Positions 21,786-35,800 of a stretch of DNA of 64,000 nucleotides are shown here, in pieces. The DNA is from Acanthopleura granulata. Lineage: Eukaryota > Mollusca > Polyplacophora > Chitonida > Chitonidae. The position numbers were made by a program, and so were the translations under genes. Location: the NCBI GenBank assembly GCA_016165875.1, contig JABBOT010000007.1, positions 14,599,997 through 14,663,996 of the forward strand, given 5' to 3'. Position 1 is the first letter of the stretch. Each line of letters starts with the position of its first letter. The notes beneath the pieces were generated by a model. That model searched no databases. It saw nothing but the letters and a program-made list of their open reading frames with translations, and had not been told where the DNA came from.

Positions 21786-24700
21786 CATAGCACCACTCAT
21801 GTTTATAGCAAATACAGTATATACTTTCGCTCATTCTGTTTCAACTAAAAACAACCAACAAATGACTTGTTAATATAAGCTCTTCAACCCAGACAGAAAA
21901 TGTACTGGTATAGATCGTATCCAGAGTTTCATCGGTAAGAGTTAGATAATATGAATACATGCAAGTATGTGCTACAAAGAGATAAAATAGCATTTTGAGT
22001 GTATACCTGTGAAAGAACTGCATCAAAACCATGTAATGACAAAGTGACCAAGCAGAAGTTTTTGCTTGCTTGAAAAGTGCTTCAAATTCTATTTCAGAGA
22101 AGCTTTTGGAAGCAACTTTTAAAATTCTTAATGTTGCTGTTCTCTATGTTGTACTGAATTTGAACAGGCATCACCATGCATCCATTTCTCCCCATGATTG
22201 GATTCTTTACTGCTGTCCTTAACTATGATGAGTTATGATCTAAGAGAGCAATGCACCATAAAAAGATGCCCATAACCCTTGTTTGATGAATCATGGGTGA
22301 ACACAGGGTCAAATGGTTTGGAGACGGAGGGGGAGTAACGGAGGGGGAGTAACGATGGAGAGATCACGCCTGCCCGAGGGGTCCCTTCCCCTGGCGACCA
22401 TGTCACCTGCTAAGCTCCTCCCACACATCACATGCCCAATTACAAACAGTTAGTTGTGATAATTACATTTCTATGGAGGCATACCATAAGCAAAGACTGC
22501 ACAGCGGCGACTGAGGAGAGTTAACAACCCAGGAACCCAGTGGAGAGAGAAAACGTGACAGCGTTGTCGTGTGGACGTCTACTGGCGACCCTTTTCTTGA
22601 CCAAAACAACTCTGCCTGTCAACTCATGCAAATCTCAGCCCTGACGAGAGGTCCCAAAATCCCAACCAAATTTTAACTCCATCAATTCTTTGGCACCTTT
22701 TAACAAAGTGAAACCTTATAACTGTTGTGGTTTGGGAAATCAAACAGTTCTGTCTTTTCCTTACAACCTGCTATAGTCTCCCGGGCCAAGTTCCTTTCCA
22801 ATTAACCCTGACCCCCCTAGGGAGAATCTGGTATCAGCCAGTCCCTCACTTCCCAGCCTTTCCTAACCAGACTATCATAATACAGTGTCCAAATCACTTT
22901 TCCATGGATCACAAGATGTCTTCACCATGCACACAAACTGCATTAACTCCAGGCAATGAAGTTCCAAATCACGCATAAAGACTGTCTAGCTACTTCTCGA
23001 GAAAAGAGTAAAAAATTTTTTTCAAATGTGCAACAGAATAAAGCAAATTTTTTTTTTACTGACTCACATAATTACCATGCAGAATGTAATTATTTCGTCA
23101 CCATCAAATTACACAGGAAATAAGATTAGCTATTAATAACCTTATAATAATCTCTTCATGAAATACATATGTTAATGTGTATTGTTCAGATTTACATGTA
23201 TCTTTGTTTCGCTGCCATCCCAGCACTTCATACTGGTCAACCAAAAAAAAAAGGCATGTTAATTGTTGTTTTGCAAATAATGCAAATTATAGACAATATA
23301 AAATGCATATTTTTCATGGACGATCCTACATAAGTGTAGGTGGCGGAATGAGAAGGTCAGGTTAGCCGGAGGTTAGCCCGCATTTATGAAAGATTAAGCC
23401 GTAAGAGATTGGCAGAAGCGGTCAAGCCGAAGTGGGCATATTCTCTTGGAAGGGAGAGGACACAATGGTGGCCAACAATAGAGAGATCACCAGCCCGGAA
23501 AATAAATTACCTCCGCTCACTTGTTGAAAAGTACAAGGAGTTAATCTGGCAGAATAATGGTGGTGAGAGAAAAGCGTCTGTGTCCACAAGACAGCACAAG
23601 TGGCAGCCCCCATTCTTATCTGATCATAGGAGCTGGGGTAATTGATTGAGTTGTAGAAATAATGGATCTTGATAAACCAACAATTAGTCCAGACTCAGTA
23701 CACTTAATGGTTATTGATTTTTCTGGCCTCCTCCTGCTCTAGCCTTGTGTGTGGATCAGACCTGCCCGCTGGGTGACAGATGGGAGATCTGCGTCTTCAG
23801 CATGCGCACTGCTATCCTCTCTCCCTCTCCCTGTCCAAATGCTCTGCCATCTCGCAGATCAATCCTAACTTCACTTGGCCTTATCCCTTGTATCAGGCAA
23901 ATGTTATCAGTTTTACTGCTCACTGCTCAGCCCGCCCCCTCTCAAGAAGAAGAACAGTTGGATTAACATCTTGGAGAAATGTTGACCATGTCTTTAACAC
24001 ACCAACCATGTTCAGTGTTTCTCCAAAAATACAACAGATAAACCCTGACAATGGTGATATACATCATGCCGGCAGCTGTGCCTTGCGTACTACAATCAAT
24101 GCCCTCAGCAACAGATTCACCAGCACTGATGTATATAAACTTTGCATCATAAGCTCTATTCCGTTAATATTAAAAGTTGCCTGTCAGTTTTAATGCATGT
24201 CTGCCGTATGACACTTGCTGGACAACTGTTTGGTTTATCTCTCTATAAATCAATGATTACTAATTAAATTGCAGAAAACTGAGCAGTTTTGCACTTTTAT
24301 CTCTCATCTGTTGTCTTCTGATACACACAAAAAAAGAAATAAGAGGAGGAAATGATTTCTATTAAAAGCAGACAAGGTAATTTCTTCAAAATGTGTTATG
24401 TAATTAAAAGCCTGTTTCTAATACAGTCACATTCCAAACCACTCTAGGAAAGTTTGAAGTACAAGGATTCTATTAGCTTTCAATTAGGAGTGAAATCCCT
24501 AGGCATGAAGCATGTCTTACAGTCTGCAACAAGCCTGTGGGAGTAGACAAGTCAGATTGAACCATGAGATAAGGTTAATTAGTGACAACTGGCTGGTCAA
24601 CACACAACACACTGACCACCCAGCTTGACCATCACTACATCCTCAAGAGAAACTGACCAGCAAAATGTGCTATCAGGGCAGAGATGAAAATCAGGACAGC

Positions 24701-27700
24701 CAAAGAAATAAATACAGGATGTACATGTCTGGAGGCATCAGACAGGGTGGAGTAATCTGCCTTAAACTAAAAACAAAATATGCTTGAGAAATACACCAGT
24801 CAATATCACCTAGCTAGTTTCAAATAATTTTCTTCCTCTCTCTATCAACACATTTCCAAAAATAATAATGTAAAAAAAAAAAATTAAAAAAATAAAAATA
24901 ATTAAATAACACAGAAACAAGTCTTTTTCAAAAGACAGAGCCTCAAAAACTCCTTAAATCCCTGGACTAACCGGAACTCAACCTTCAAGAGTAATGATAT
25001 AGAACACTTCTCAGAGTTAGCACAACACAGACAAATCTTTAAACACAATAAGGTGCAGTGTAACAATCTCCAGGCACCAGTACAAAGGTTTCCAAAACAA
25101 CATTCCATATTGACAGGTCTTTAACAGCAAAAAAGCAGATAGGATTGAAACTTAGAAAGCAATAAACCTGAAGGCCCTATCACAGATAATTATTTATGAA
25201 GTGGCAAAGGGATCTATTTTGGGAAATTGGAGAATCTGTAAATGTGTGAGCAATAAGTCCTGATGTTTGTGGTGTTATCATCAAGCCCAGAGCTGGGAGT
25301 TCATCAAGAGGCTCTCTGCCATAAACAAGTGTAAATGAAATGTCTGACAAATACCAGATCTGACATGGCTGCTGAGAACAAGGCTCTGTTATCTGACCTA
25401 TCTGTAGGCTGATGATAAGTCTAGCTTCCCCAGTTCCCCCAGCACAAGTAAGACCCATTCCCTAATGGTCCACACCTCCAGCATGTCACACAGCCAGTCA
25501 GGGCAGTCAGCCAGTCCCTCTGTCCTCACCCCACATATCCAGCCTCCCATGTCCTGTCCCTGATGACCACTGGTCATCTCACAGCTGTCTGTCATCTGGA
25601 CATCAACTCAAGCCAAATTGAGCAGTTTGTCCACATAGGATTTAAGCATCTCCCCACATTTTTGAAAGGGTTTGGAAATTTCCCACCAATTACCACTCCT
25701 CAAGAAAATCATTACTTAACCACTGCGCATGTTTCCCATGAATGCTTGTCTCCAGGGAAAACAAAACAGTTTTTACTTCAGTCTATTATAATTATGATGG
25801 ATGATAACAAATTACACTGTACTATTATGCATTAAAACCTAGGAACTCAAAACCTACATAAAGAGGCGTCTAGTTCTTATCAATACACACTTACATTTAG
25901 AAATTAACATTTAAAACTTTTCTAACTTCTGACCTACCTTAAACCTTGAATTATGTTTTTATCTCAAATATGAATCTACATTAAACTACTTCATATACAT
26001 TACAATGAAAGTATTTAAAACCAAGGAACCAAGTTTTTGCATTAGTTTGGCGAAACATACAATCTGAATTTTGACTTGCTTGACTTCTGCATCTGTGCAA
26101 TGCAACACATTATTAACATCATTATGAAGGTACATAAAATGGTTCACTATACATTCTAATGCTTACACTTCAAATCCTATGATGTCACATTTTGCCGCGA
26201 TAATAGTGGCTCCAATAATTCTGCATAAAACTATTTGCTTTACATCTCCTTCGACTTCACAAATCACTAGCCTTGATGACTCTTTCTTTACAGTGCTCCA
26301 AAAACCATCCTAATGTTACAGCATGATGTCTGCCTTTTTTTGCAGGAATGATGAACTCAGCAGATGTTGACCATTGTCTCCTACATCTGTACCAAAACTT
26401 AAACACATTCCAGGATTAACAGAAGCACAAGCTTTTTCTTCCTTGGCACCATGACCCATATCCTTGCCCCAGGGACAAACCAGACCGAATCTGTTACAGT
26501 TATTCCTAGCTATCAATCAGCTGTTGATTAATGACTGGTGTGCCTTAAGCAGGGTTAGAACATGGCAGAAAAACCTATCCATAAACTTGTCTGTTTATCT
26601 GTGACCATGTGCAACAACAGGGCTACATGTGTTCTTAACAGCGGGTAGATCTAAGGGGTGAGTTGTGTGGAGGAAACCAGAGAGCGGGGCAGGCTGGCTT
26701 AATAGGCACCCCTCCATACATTACAACATTGGACAGAGAGGGACAGAGAGAGAGAGAGGAAAGAAACTATCAGAGACAATCTTGCGAGTCAAATCTTAAA
26801 AGATGGCATGTGCCACCAAAACATCCCCTATTAAGTTTGATGAATTGGGTGTGCAGGCTAAACGGCCTAGATTTGGAAGGGAAGCTGGGAGATGGGACCT
26901 GCTGCAACACTAATCAAATATGAAAAGCCTCATCATGCCAAGTAGAAACTTCCATATCTTTTGGGGATCCGACATCAAAACCAATTAGAGGAAGTTTGCA
27001 ATGAATTAATTTCCCTCCAACTCTGTCCAACAGGGCCTATCTCTCCAGGGGATTTCTAGCCAATGACAGAGTGGGCTGAGCTGCGCTGCGGAGCTGTGCT
27101 CACAGAAAAACGGTCTCGTGCCTCGGCGTTGATGTATAACCCCTACCCATTCAATCAGATTAGATGGGCCCCGCTTTCACAACCAATCAGGTAAATTGGA
27201 GGTGCCACTGCACAAATCCCAATCAGCCTCAACCCTTTTTCTTCAGCTGTTTTAATATTTTACTGCCAGCTGCCCTGGACAGCTTCTGATCTGAGGAGTG
27301 ACACAGGGCTGTTTAGATGGTATCTTCTTAATGGACATGACAAAGTTTGCTCAAGGACATAACCGCAGCGCTCCAATCTCTACCTGGATCTTCTCGTTCC
27401 ATATCAACACTACAGCCTTACCATGGACGTTACACAAACACTATTGTTCCTGGCTGTCTTATATGAGCTCATCTCACAGCTCCATGGGTCATCAACCAAG
27501 AATATAATTGATCCCTCCCCACATTTACTTTTTTAAAACTTGCCTTTTTATCGGCATCAGTTTTATGCCAATCAGATAATCCAATCTAAATCAACAGCAC
27601 CGGTCAAATCTTAATGAATGACATTTGCATACTCATGCAACAGTTCTATTTAGTGGCACAAAAGGTAAAGAGAAAAAAAAAACACATGGAGGAAAAAAAA

Positions 27701-28084
27701 CACATGACAAAGGTAAACTTGATTTTTCTTCAGAGACATGTCACAATAGCTGAATGCAAGTGACTGTTTATCTTTCACCAATCAATTACGATTATAATTT
27801 TCCTTGGAATGCTGAAGTTTATGCAACATTATGCAGCCCTGTATTCATGGCTTTTGCAGGTAACACAGACAAATCTCGATGAGATCTTTTTACTCCTTTC
27901 TTATTGCACATAAATACCTTACCTGACTTAACCTATTTCCTGATTCACAGAAAATTTTTTAGACTAAACACATCAGCTCACAGGTAATATGCTAGATATC
28001 AGATGGTGCCAAACATCACCAACAAAATACATCAGCCAATTGTATTCAGTTTGTAATATAAATAGAAGAAAAGTATAACACTTC

Positions 28085-28258
28085 TTACATAACCAGAGAT
28101 GCTGGCTTCCTGTACGGCAGTACATGGGAAGGTCTGCCAGCAATTTGTGAATGGTCATGGGTTTAACCACAATGGTGGCCAAAATCGTATAGCTGAAATA
28201 TTCTTGAGTACAGCGTAAAACGCCAATGAAATAAATGAAAAAAAAAAAAAAAAAAAAC
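28085..28258 (+). mobile_element. SINE 3' fragment, plus orientation, poly-A end
   Basis: CGGCAGTACATGGGAAGGTCTGCCAGCAA, ATGGTCATGGGTTTAACC, TGGTGGCCAAAATCGTATAG, TGAAATATTCTTGAGTACAG and CGTAAAACGCCAATGAAATAAATG follow the SINE order, then an A19 run. The tRNA-like head and part of the body are missing. It ends 43 bp from exon 10, downstream of that exon's donor. Confidence 0.85.
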
Positions 28259-28301
28259 ATGACCAGAAGATAACATTTAGAGTGTTAAGTGTCCGTCTTA
28301 C

Positions 28302-28453
28302 CTTATTATAGCGTTGAGCATAGGAACCAGTTAATAATGAGTGGAATATAATAATGGTTTCATCTAAGTCCCAGACAAACACCCTCTCCAGGTCAGACTC
28401 GGGCCCAGGCGAGGGGTTATTTTGACGACGACCTCTGCCTGTGTTTCTTCTTT
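28302..28453 (-). CDS. eya: EYA visible exon 10 (152 nt), phosphatase motif I (WDLDET)
   Basis: The acceptor TTGTTCAATAG and the donor AATAAG|gtaaga bracket residues 291-340. The exon starts with a basic [15 protein letters not shown] stretch, then [15 protein letters not shown] and [16 protein letters not shown]318 is the expected nucleophile and D320 the acid/base residue of the HAD-type EYA phosphatase. The upstream boundary was chosen because A plus AA makes K290 and gives [10 protein letters not shown], like the basic tract before NNPSP in other EYAs. A second in-frame AG (AACACAG) lies 14 nt inside the exon, but it has a poor pyrimidine tract. Confidence 0.98.
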
Positions 28454-29074
28454 CTATTGAACAAAGATGAAATTGTCATGAATTTAACACAAGGATTGAA
28501 AAAAAAACCAAATAGCAACACTTGTCATAAAAAATATATATGCTGTATTCCAGTTAGGTGTGTAAAAAGCACTATCAGAAGTACATAAAGTTTAAAATGA
28601 TGCTTCTGATGCCAACATAGATTTTCTGATAAGAAATTTAACTGAACTTCACACTAATTTTTTAAGCGGCCGTGCAAGATGTGGGAATCAGATACAAGCA
28701 AAAGGTGTCACTTGAAAAATAATTTAATTTCTGGTGATATACAGTATATAAACATTTATCCACATCACTGCTCTGGTCCAGATTGAAGACTGTCTTGCAA
28801 CATTGCAGCCAGATTTACTTAGACAGGTATCAGGAAGATTCCAGGAAACAACATAATTAAGACAAAAATTCAATTTGACAGCAATAAAACCCTTGTCAAT
28901 TCTCATATTCCATATGTTTAATTTTTAGACTTCGACTTAATGAGCTACTCAAATATATATATAATGCTATTACTGTCCCAATTCAAAGACATAAACTGAC
29001 CTAAACTTCACAGTCAAAAAAGCAGTCTTTGAGGCATATAAATGTCCTAAAATATTACTGTTGGTAAATTACAT

Positions 29075-29400
29075 TTTCTCGCTAGGATATCATCCTGTCT
29101 TCCCAACAAACCCCTAAACACATTTCTTAGACCAACAAAACTTGCATAACCATGCAAAATGTGCAATTTAGTAATCAGCGACTTCTTAGGTCATTTACGG
29201 TAATTTCGGTCTATTTTTAGGGGAAAAAATGCAGATTTAAGAGGTAGAACTAACGCCTGACCTATGCTGGTGAACTCCTGGCACTGATCATTGAAAAACA
29301 TCACTGGCACAATTTCCATAAAACACATTATTTCCATTATAAAAATGCTCTGAACTTCAAACAAATTTTGAAAAATCATACAAATCTGACATTATTAATG
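29075..29400. repeat. GATATC-core interspersed repeat, inverted copy
   Basis: It contains AGGATATCATCCTGTCTTCCC, then AACAAACCCCTAAACACATT, the reverse complement of the AGGTTTGTTTGGAAGGTAGG-ATGATATCCT core, with further similarity outwards (GGTCATTTACGGTAATTT). Confidence 0.65.
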
Positions 29401-29733
29401 TGCCTCTCTAATACAGTTGTCCTGTGCTTCATGTTAAATATCCTTGGATGGCAAGTCAGAGAAAAATAAAACTGGTGTATGGAATTAATTTGTCTTCATC
29501 ATTACCTATGCCATGACAAGCTATCATGTTGAACACCTGGAACTGAACTTAAGGTCTTGGGGATATGCTTTCATAAGTTTAAGCCCTGTCACACCAACTA
29601 CTGCCGTTCCCAAGAGGAACATTTGTGCCTACATTTACCTAAGTCAGAATCATGCACAACTGCAACCTTTTTTCTTCCCTTTGCATTAGGATTGGTACAT
29701 ATCATCCTTGTGCATGGAGTTACCATTCTTCTA

Positions 29734-29734
<1 letters not shown>

Positions 29735-29766
<32 letters not shown>

Positions 29767-29771
29767 TACAC
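29735..29771. repeat. TA/CA microsatellite
   Basis: A TATATA run passes directly into CACACACACA, a common dinucleotide repeat arrangement. Confidence 0.9.
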
Positions 29772-30242
29772 AATATCAGACACACATATGTGTAGCTGGA
29801 AGCATATTATTCCTAAAACTATGTTTCCAGATTCAATTTCATGTGGCCAAAGCAAAAATGATGATGGTATACCATATCAATACATGACAAAATTATTACA
29901 ATTATGATCAACCTAGGTAGATCATACTGCAGTGATAATTATAATAAGAAATTTAGGCATGTGCAAGTATGGCATCAAAGCAGAAAATATATGAAGGGTT
30001 TTAGTAAAGAATGTGTTAGTAATAGATGTACCAGATGAAAGTTAGTTGTAGCTCAAATGAAAAATTGTGGCCAAATTAAGGTGACAAATTCTACCTTATT
30101 TTTGAACAGAAAATACTGATAATACTGAAAGGAAAAAAAAAGGAAAACACTTCTTCTATGCCAGGAAATATCAAATTATCATCAAGAAAATTTCATCTTA
30201 TACAAAGTTAGTGTGAGCCATAGGCTGAGGATTCCTACTTAC

Positions 30243-30317
30243 TAGTATTTCCATTTGTTTCTGATTTCAGAGCTGTAGGCGATGGGCTACTGGGTATTGA
30301 TGGAAATTGGTTATCAG
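30243..30317 (-). CDS. eya: EYA visible exon 9 (75 nt), linker before the EYA domain
   Basis: The acceptor is GCTTTCAG and the donor AATACTA|gtaagt. The exon encodes residues 266-289 (DNQFPSIPSSPSP...NGNT) between split codons A265 and K290. The SSPSP motif corresponds to the IHSPSTP linker of vertebrate EYA. Both ends are in phase 1, so skipping would remove 25 residues in frame. Introns of 5.7 kb (upstream) and 1.8 kb (downstream) flank it. Confidence 0.92.
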
Positions 30318-31984
30318 CTGAAAGCAAAGGAGAAAAACACCAGATATTAGCACAAGCCAGATGTGTCAGTCACAAGAATAGTGGAGAAACAGTTTTACCA
30401 TACCACAGCACAACAGCGAATTTTTAAGAGATATTCAAATGCATCAGTGAACAAACCAAGCATGTGATACAAAACATGGCCTTTCAAGGCTTGGCTCAAA
30501 TATTATTATCTTCATTGTTTTATCATGAGGCTTTATAATTCTGCCAGACTATCACAGAAATGCTGAGACAGGATGAGATTACCTCTACAACCTTAAACAA
30601 AAAAATAACCTGTAAAGTCAAGCCAATGGGCAGGTCTGATATTTTCTCATGTGGAAAAACACCTATCAGCACTAATTGAAATTTTAGGCTTTTTTTTTCA
30701 AACTATGTTGGATTATTATCAATTTTTTTTTTTTTTTTGTATTTCGGCTCAGCGTGGTCATTTATTAGGTGTGTGGTAGAGCAGCCCAACATGAGCTAGG
30801 CCAGTAGCGGAGAATTGTGCAAGAGAATAATGGCGGTAGTCTAACAAGCCTCACATTTGCGAAATCATGAGGCCATATTCAGAGTGTTCATTGAAGCATT
30901 TCTCCTCCATTGTGGTTGGTTACATGAACTGCGGGCCGAGGACGCCAGTAAACACCGCCGACTCCACGACCACGAAGATTTATGGCCGACAAGCCACAGC
31001 AGAGGTGCGCGCTGTTCAGGAGAAAACTGCAGGGTCACGCAACCACCAGGAAACATAGCACAAATCCATATCAGTTCAGCGTCATTAACTTCTACAGAAC
31101 CACATGAAGCACTCGCCCGCTCCAATTGTTGACTTTTCAAACTCATTCCTATGGTATTTTTTTGCTTGGCATTTTGTACCATTTGGTAAAATAGTAGCTA
31201 GTACTAGACTCTATACCTATCAGTACCTGAGTCTGTGATCTCCTCAGGTGTAACTTGGGGGACGGGAATAATTACTTTACATTTACACCTGGCATAATAA
31301 AACTGCTTCATCGATTCAACTGTCTACCAACTGCTACCCATCAGGTATGTTAAATACTGCTTTCAGTTTGTGATTACAAGCTAAGCAGAAGTTTACAGCA
31401 AAGTTTACAGAGACAAGCAATTACAGGTGTGTATGAGTGGATTTTAAAAACAATTTAAAAACACATGTTGGAAGTAACACAGTTGGAAAGGCCTTTATTA
31501 CAAAATCAGTCGGGAAAGTAAAGTGATGATCAAAAAACTTTCTGTTGCCTCCCACTAAAATAATTCAAGCAACTGGACGGTGTGAATTACACAAAACCTG
31601 TGGCAGCCATTGGCTCTATTTAATGCTGCACGTATACCCAAGTGGATGTCAACAAAAATTCCCACATGACGAACTATTTCACACAGGTACAAAAACACAC
31701 CTGGCCAACTTAGTAGATTTATTACAACATGCACAGCTGATAAATTAACAGAAGATATTCTTATTTACACATCAGAACAAAGTATGCTATTAATTATCAT
31801 CAAGAAAACAATTCATTAATATGCTTGCATCACAAATACATCATGTTGAATTGGCACAAGTGGTAGAACCTCGCAAAGTGTACTTGGTAAATTAAAATGA
31901 GTTTGATTCAATGAAACGAGATGTACCTGGGTGAGTACTTCAATCTCGTGTGATCAATTAGCTGAATAAAATGTTCATTCAAGA

Positions 31985-32200
31985 CCAATTACTTGTAAAT
32001 TCCATTTTGTCATACTCTGAGAGTTCTATTACTATTTGAAAGTTGTTTTCAGCCTTATTTGGAAGGTAGGATGATATCCTACTGAAAGAAAATGGCATAT
32101 TTCAAAACCAATAGTAATATTTTTATGATCTCTGTTTGCTTCTAAAAATGCACTTTTTGGTAAATTTTTGGGGAAAATACAGTAGTCCACATATCATATT
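31985..32200. repeat. GATATC-core interspersed repeat, copy
   Basis: It carries TCATACTCTGAGAGTTCTATTACT, then TTATTTGGAAGGTAGGATGATATCCTACTG and a later AAATGCACTTTTTGGTAAATTTT. The same order of phrases is found near 21690, 29075 (inverted), 36285, 37000, 39385 and 40440 (inverted). No terminal repeats or coding capacity were visible. Confidence 0.75.
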
Positions 32201-33285
32201 CAAATATGTGGAAGCCTACAGAAAGATTGATAAGTGATAATAACAGACAACTCTTGGACGAATTAAATTCACCTCAGAAAGAGAAACCACTACTGACTGA
32301 GCACATTTCACAGTTTCAAGCAAGAAGGGTAAATCAAGACCAGACAAGAACAGGCAGGTAAGTAATTAGAAGACACACCTGATATATGCAAATTAGATTC
32401 TGTTGGGGGCAGGCGGTGGTTAGCTTGTAGAACATGCTGTAAACTTTGAACAGCTCGGCCATGCATATGGATCAGATGATTGGTTGAATGAGAGGAATCA
32501 ACTGCCAGACAAAGAAACAGAGCAAATTTCATTGGTTAGCATAGACTGGCACAAGCAGCCAGCAATATTACTAGTGGTAAGTACTGATTTAGTCACAAGT
32601 TTACTTGTAATACCATTAACAGAAGCACCATCGGTTAGTATGAAATACCAAGCCACACAAAAACAGCCACACGGTATTATTAGGCAATCTGCTGTGGGTA
32701 TAAGGAGGCAATGCTTTACTTCATGTCACTAGCTACTCACAAAGCAGACAGTGGTGAGCAGAACATGTAACAACACAGACTCGGGGCTGGTGGGGGGTGG
32801 TGTGGGCAAAAGTGTGAGCAACAAAGAGTATGGTTTTGATGTAGATAAAGTCATATAGATCTGTCACCGAAGAGTGAATGTTAACAGTACAACAGTTAGA
32901 CGTGAAAATGAAACCATGTTCCTGTAAACAAATATATTTTAAAAAATGTAAGCTCTAAATGCAGCCTACATGCTTAAACTGGTTCATTTGCTTCTCTTTC
33001 TCCCTATAAAAAGACATGTCATGTCACATCATACACAAGGATGACACTTCCTTGTAAATTTGGAGCTATAGGCGTCCTGTTTAATGTGCATTTTAGGATC
33101 ATCGCAAGAGTGAAATGTACAGTTCCAGTCTGACTCTCCCCACACCCCACCCCCTTATTAGCTGGTACATTCCTAACATGTAAATGAACAATCCATATAC
33201 ATGCAGACAATTGATTCACATGTAAAAGAGCAGAGAAACAATGTTTGTATGGACAGGTGAAAAACCGATTAACACCGGTAATGAA

Positions 33286-33560
33286 ATATTTATTTATTTA
33301 TTTGACTGTTGCTTAGTACCACACTCAGGAACTGTTCACTTACACCATGGAGGTTAGTTAATTTGGTAGGGTAAATCAGATGGCTCGCTATTAGCCGCCA
33401 ACCTTTGGCAAGTTACTGAACAACTTTTTCACATAATGTGTAGAAGACACCTTGGTAGAAGACAAGCGGTCTTCAATGAACATCAGACTGTGCAAATGGT
33501 TATGTGAGTGTTACCAGCTGATTAAGTACCTAGCCTCGCAAGTGGTGAGAAAAGGGATTG
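33286..33560 (-). mobile_element. SINE-like element of another family, minus orientation
   Basis: An ATTTATTTATTTATTT tail is followed by GACTGTTGCTTAGTACCACACTCA, GGAACTGTTCACTTACACCATGG and a body with GCTATTAGCCGCCAACC. The tail and the GTTCACTT-TACACCATGG phrase echo the SINE 3' end, but the body is different. The outer end is uncertain. Confidence 0.5.
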
Positions 33561-35589
33561 CACAAATTTTTACTTCAAACACTGGGGGCTTGACTCTCTA
33601 CCTCACGTGACTTAGTGTTCAAAGGCAAGTTTGAAACATTCAAATTCAACACATATAATGACACCATCCCTGTCCAGCATCTGGGGAGTGGTGTCCAAAA
33701 TGTGCCATGAGTTTCCAACACTAAGGGTTATCCCAGTAAGGCTGGTAGGCTGCTAAAAGTGAGATACTCAAGGCAGTATGATCCAAAACAGTTATATTGG
33801 CACCAAAAAAAGCGATGTGAAGAAGTCTCTTCATGTTTCTCTTAATTAACTATTCAATGAAAGCATTTATTGCATTGGCGATACGGACACTTTAAGTGGG
33901 GCAGAATCGCTAAACCAACAAACTATGGCAGCAAACCCAAAAAGGTGGCCACCCTCAACCCACCACCACCTCTACCATGCCCTCCATCAGCTATCTGTGC
34001 ACCAGGAGAGAAAACTTAGAACCAACAGTCTCTCAGCTGTGCAGTGTCAGTTGAGGTGAAAGAGGTGAAAGACGACCTGTGTTATGATTGTTAAACCAAA
34101 TCACGACATTAAAGCTCACGCATGGCAAGAGAGAAAATCATGAAGCCTATGGCATGTTCTGTTTCAAGAGAGCGAAGTTTTCACATGGATGAGCAGCTGT
34201 TAACGTTAATATAACTTATCTAATGCGGTTTTCATCACACGTTACAGTCCATGTGACTGCCCTTGTGGTTTTGTAACACACAAACCGCAAACAAAAAGTA
34301 CACAACCTTACTTACTTCTACATGCTAGAAACTTCTGACCAATCAACATTTATGGTCATAAGGATACGGCATCTTCACCAGAATCACATGAACAGTGAAG
34401 CAAATTCCATGTTTCCACTAACAAATGAAACTGTTACCATTTTTATCCCCCCCCCCACTATCGTCATCTTCATTTCATTACCCTAGAAATCTTCACTGAC
34501 ATATCTTTATTTTATGTTCTTATACCATCTATTTCTATCTTTTGCTTCACAGGATATTCTTTTTTTTTTTTTTTCCTTTTTTCTTTGGTGGCAAGTTTAA
34601 CTTAAGATGGACACTCGGTGGGAAGCCAAGGCTAAAGTATGACCATCACCATTCTAGCCAGGATCACAGAGTCTAATGCACATGGTGAATGTATTAGAAC
34701 ACAAAGGACTGAATTCTCCTTAAGGAAGCGTCTGTCTCTTGCTGCGGACAACAGGATCAAATGACTTGTGGTGAATGATACATGGTAGCTGAAATCCATT
34801 TGTCAAATTTGAGCAAAAAACCTCCACTGGTTTATGAAGTGGCAATCTGATTTATGGGTCTACATATACAGACTTGAGTTTCTTGTCTTCTTAACATACA
34901 TTTGAAACTACCGTGAAGAGGCACAGGCATGACAATGCTGTATCAAAAAGGGGGCTCGGGACAAAAGGCCGAAGATTTAGTTGAGATAAATTCGTGCTTG
35001 TACCCGAAAGAACATCTTATTCTATCTCTGTCACCACTCATAAACATAATTCCAAATTTATCTTCATAAGCACAGTACACTTGGTCTGCATGAAGGTACC
35101 TGCAGGGAACAGTACGTGTTCAATCATGCATACCTGTTGATATACAGGCAGGTACTACATGGCAACAAAAAAACAGGAAAGGAACAAGACTGTACCAGGG
35201 CGGAGTTTACACTAAACCTTTCTTTTTTATATGTAGACCGCTTCTTCAAGTTCATAAAACTGGCCACGAAAAGTACCTTGCAAATCAAATGCATGAATGG
35301 GAAACAAGGGTATCATTCAATACACTCAATTCTGTTTTCAGAGTATCTGCTGCGAACTTATCATTGACATTATCAGTTGTGACTGATTATAAGCAATACT
35401 ACACAATGGATGAACCAGATTTTTTTTTTCTTCTGCTCTCTGAATTTAGTGTAAAAGTTTACATTTGGGGTTTCAAATTCATTTTGAATTCTCTGTATCA
35501 TCTCAAGTGAATTTATATTGCATGAATTATCTGTAAAATTTCGTTAGAGTTGAACATCTGTGGGACTGTTTCCACCAGCGCTTGAATTC

Positions 35590-35800
35590 CCAATCAACTA
35601 ATGGCTTTCACAACTAGCTTGTGGCTTTCCAAATCAGCTGGTGGTTTTTCCAACAAGCCTGTAGCTTTCACCCTTCTTTAAATGGCTTTCTCAACAAACC
35701 AGTGGCTTTCCCAATCTGCAAGTGGATTTTCACAATTTTCAAGTGGCTTTTCACAATTTGCAAGTTGCTTTCTCAAACAGTCAATGGCTTCCCATCATGT
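35590..35800. repeat. Short-period tandem repeat, about 20-25 bp
   Basis: AAGTGGCTTTTCACAATTTGC-like units recur about nine times with substitutions. It resembles a minisatellite in early decay. It lies about 250 bp from visible exon 8. Confidence 0.7.

Larger units (their letters stand above)
21314..28301. other. EYA intron between exons 11 and 10 (7 kb)
   Basis: Long intron. It holds a copy of the GATATC-core repeat (21690-21785), several GC-richer islands (22300-22640, 23340-23720, 26640-27520) and a SINE fragment at its left end near exon 10 (28085-28258). No coding exon was recognised. Confidence 0.88.
28454..30242. other. EYA intron between exons 10 and 9 (1.8 kb)
   Basis: Contains an inverted copy of the GATATC-core repeat (29075-29400) and a TA/CA microsatellite (29735-29771). 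No exon was seen. Confidence 0.9.
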
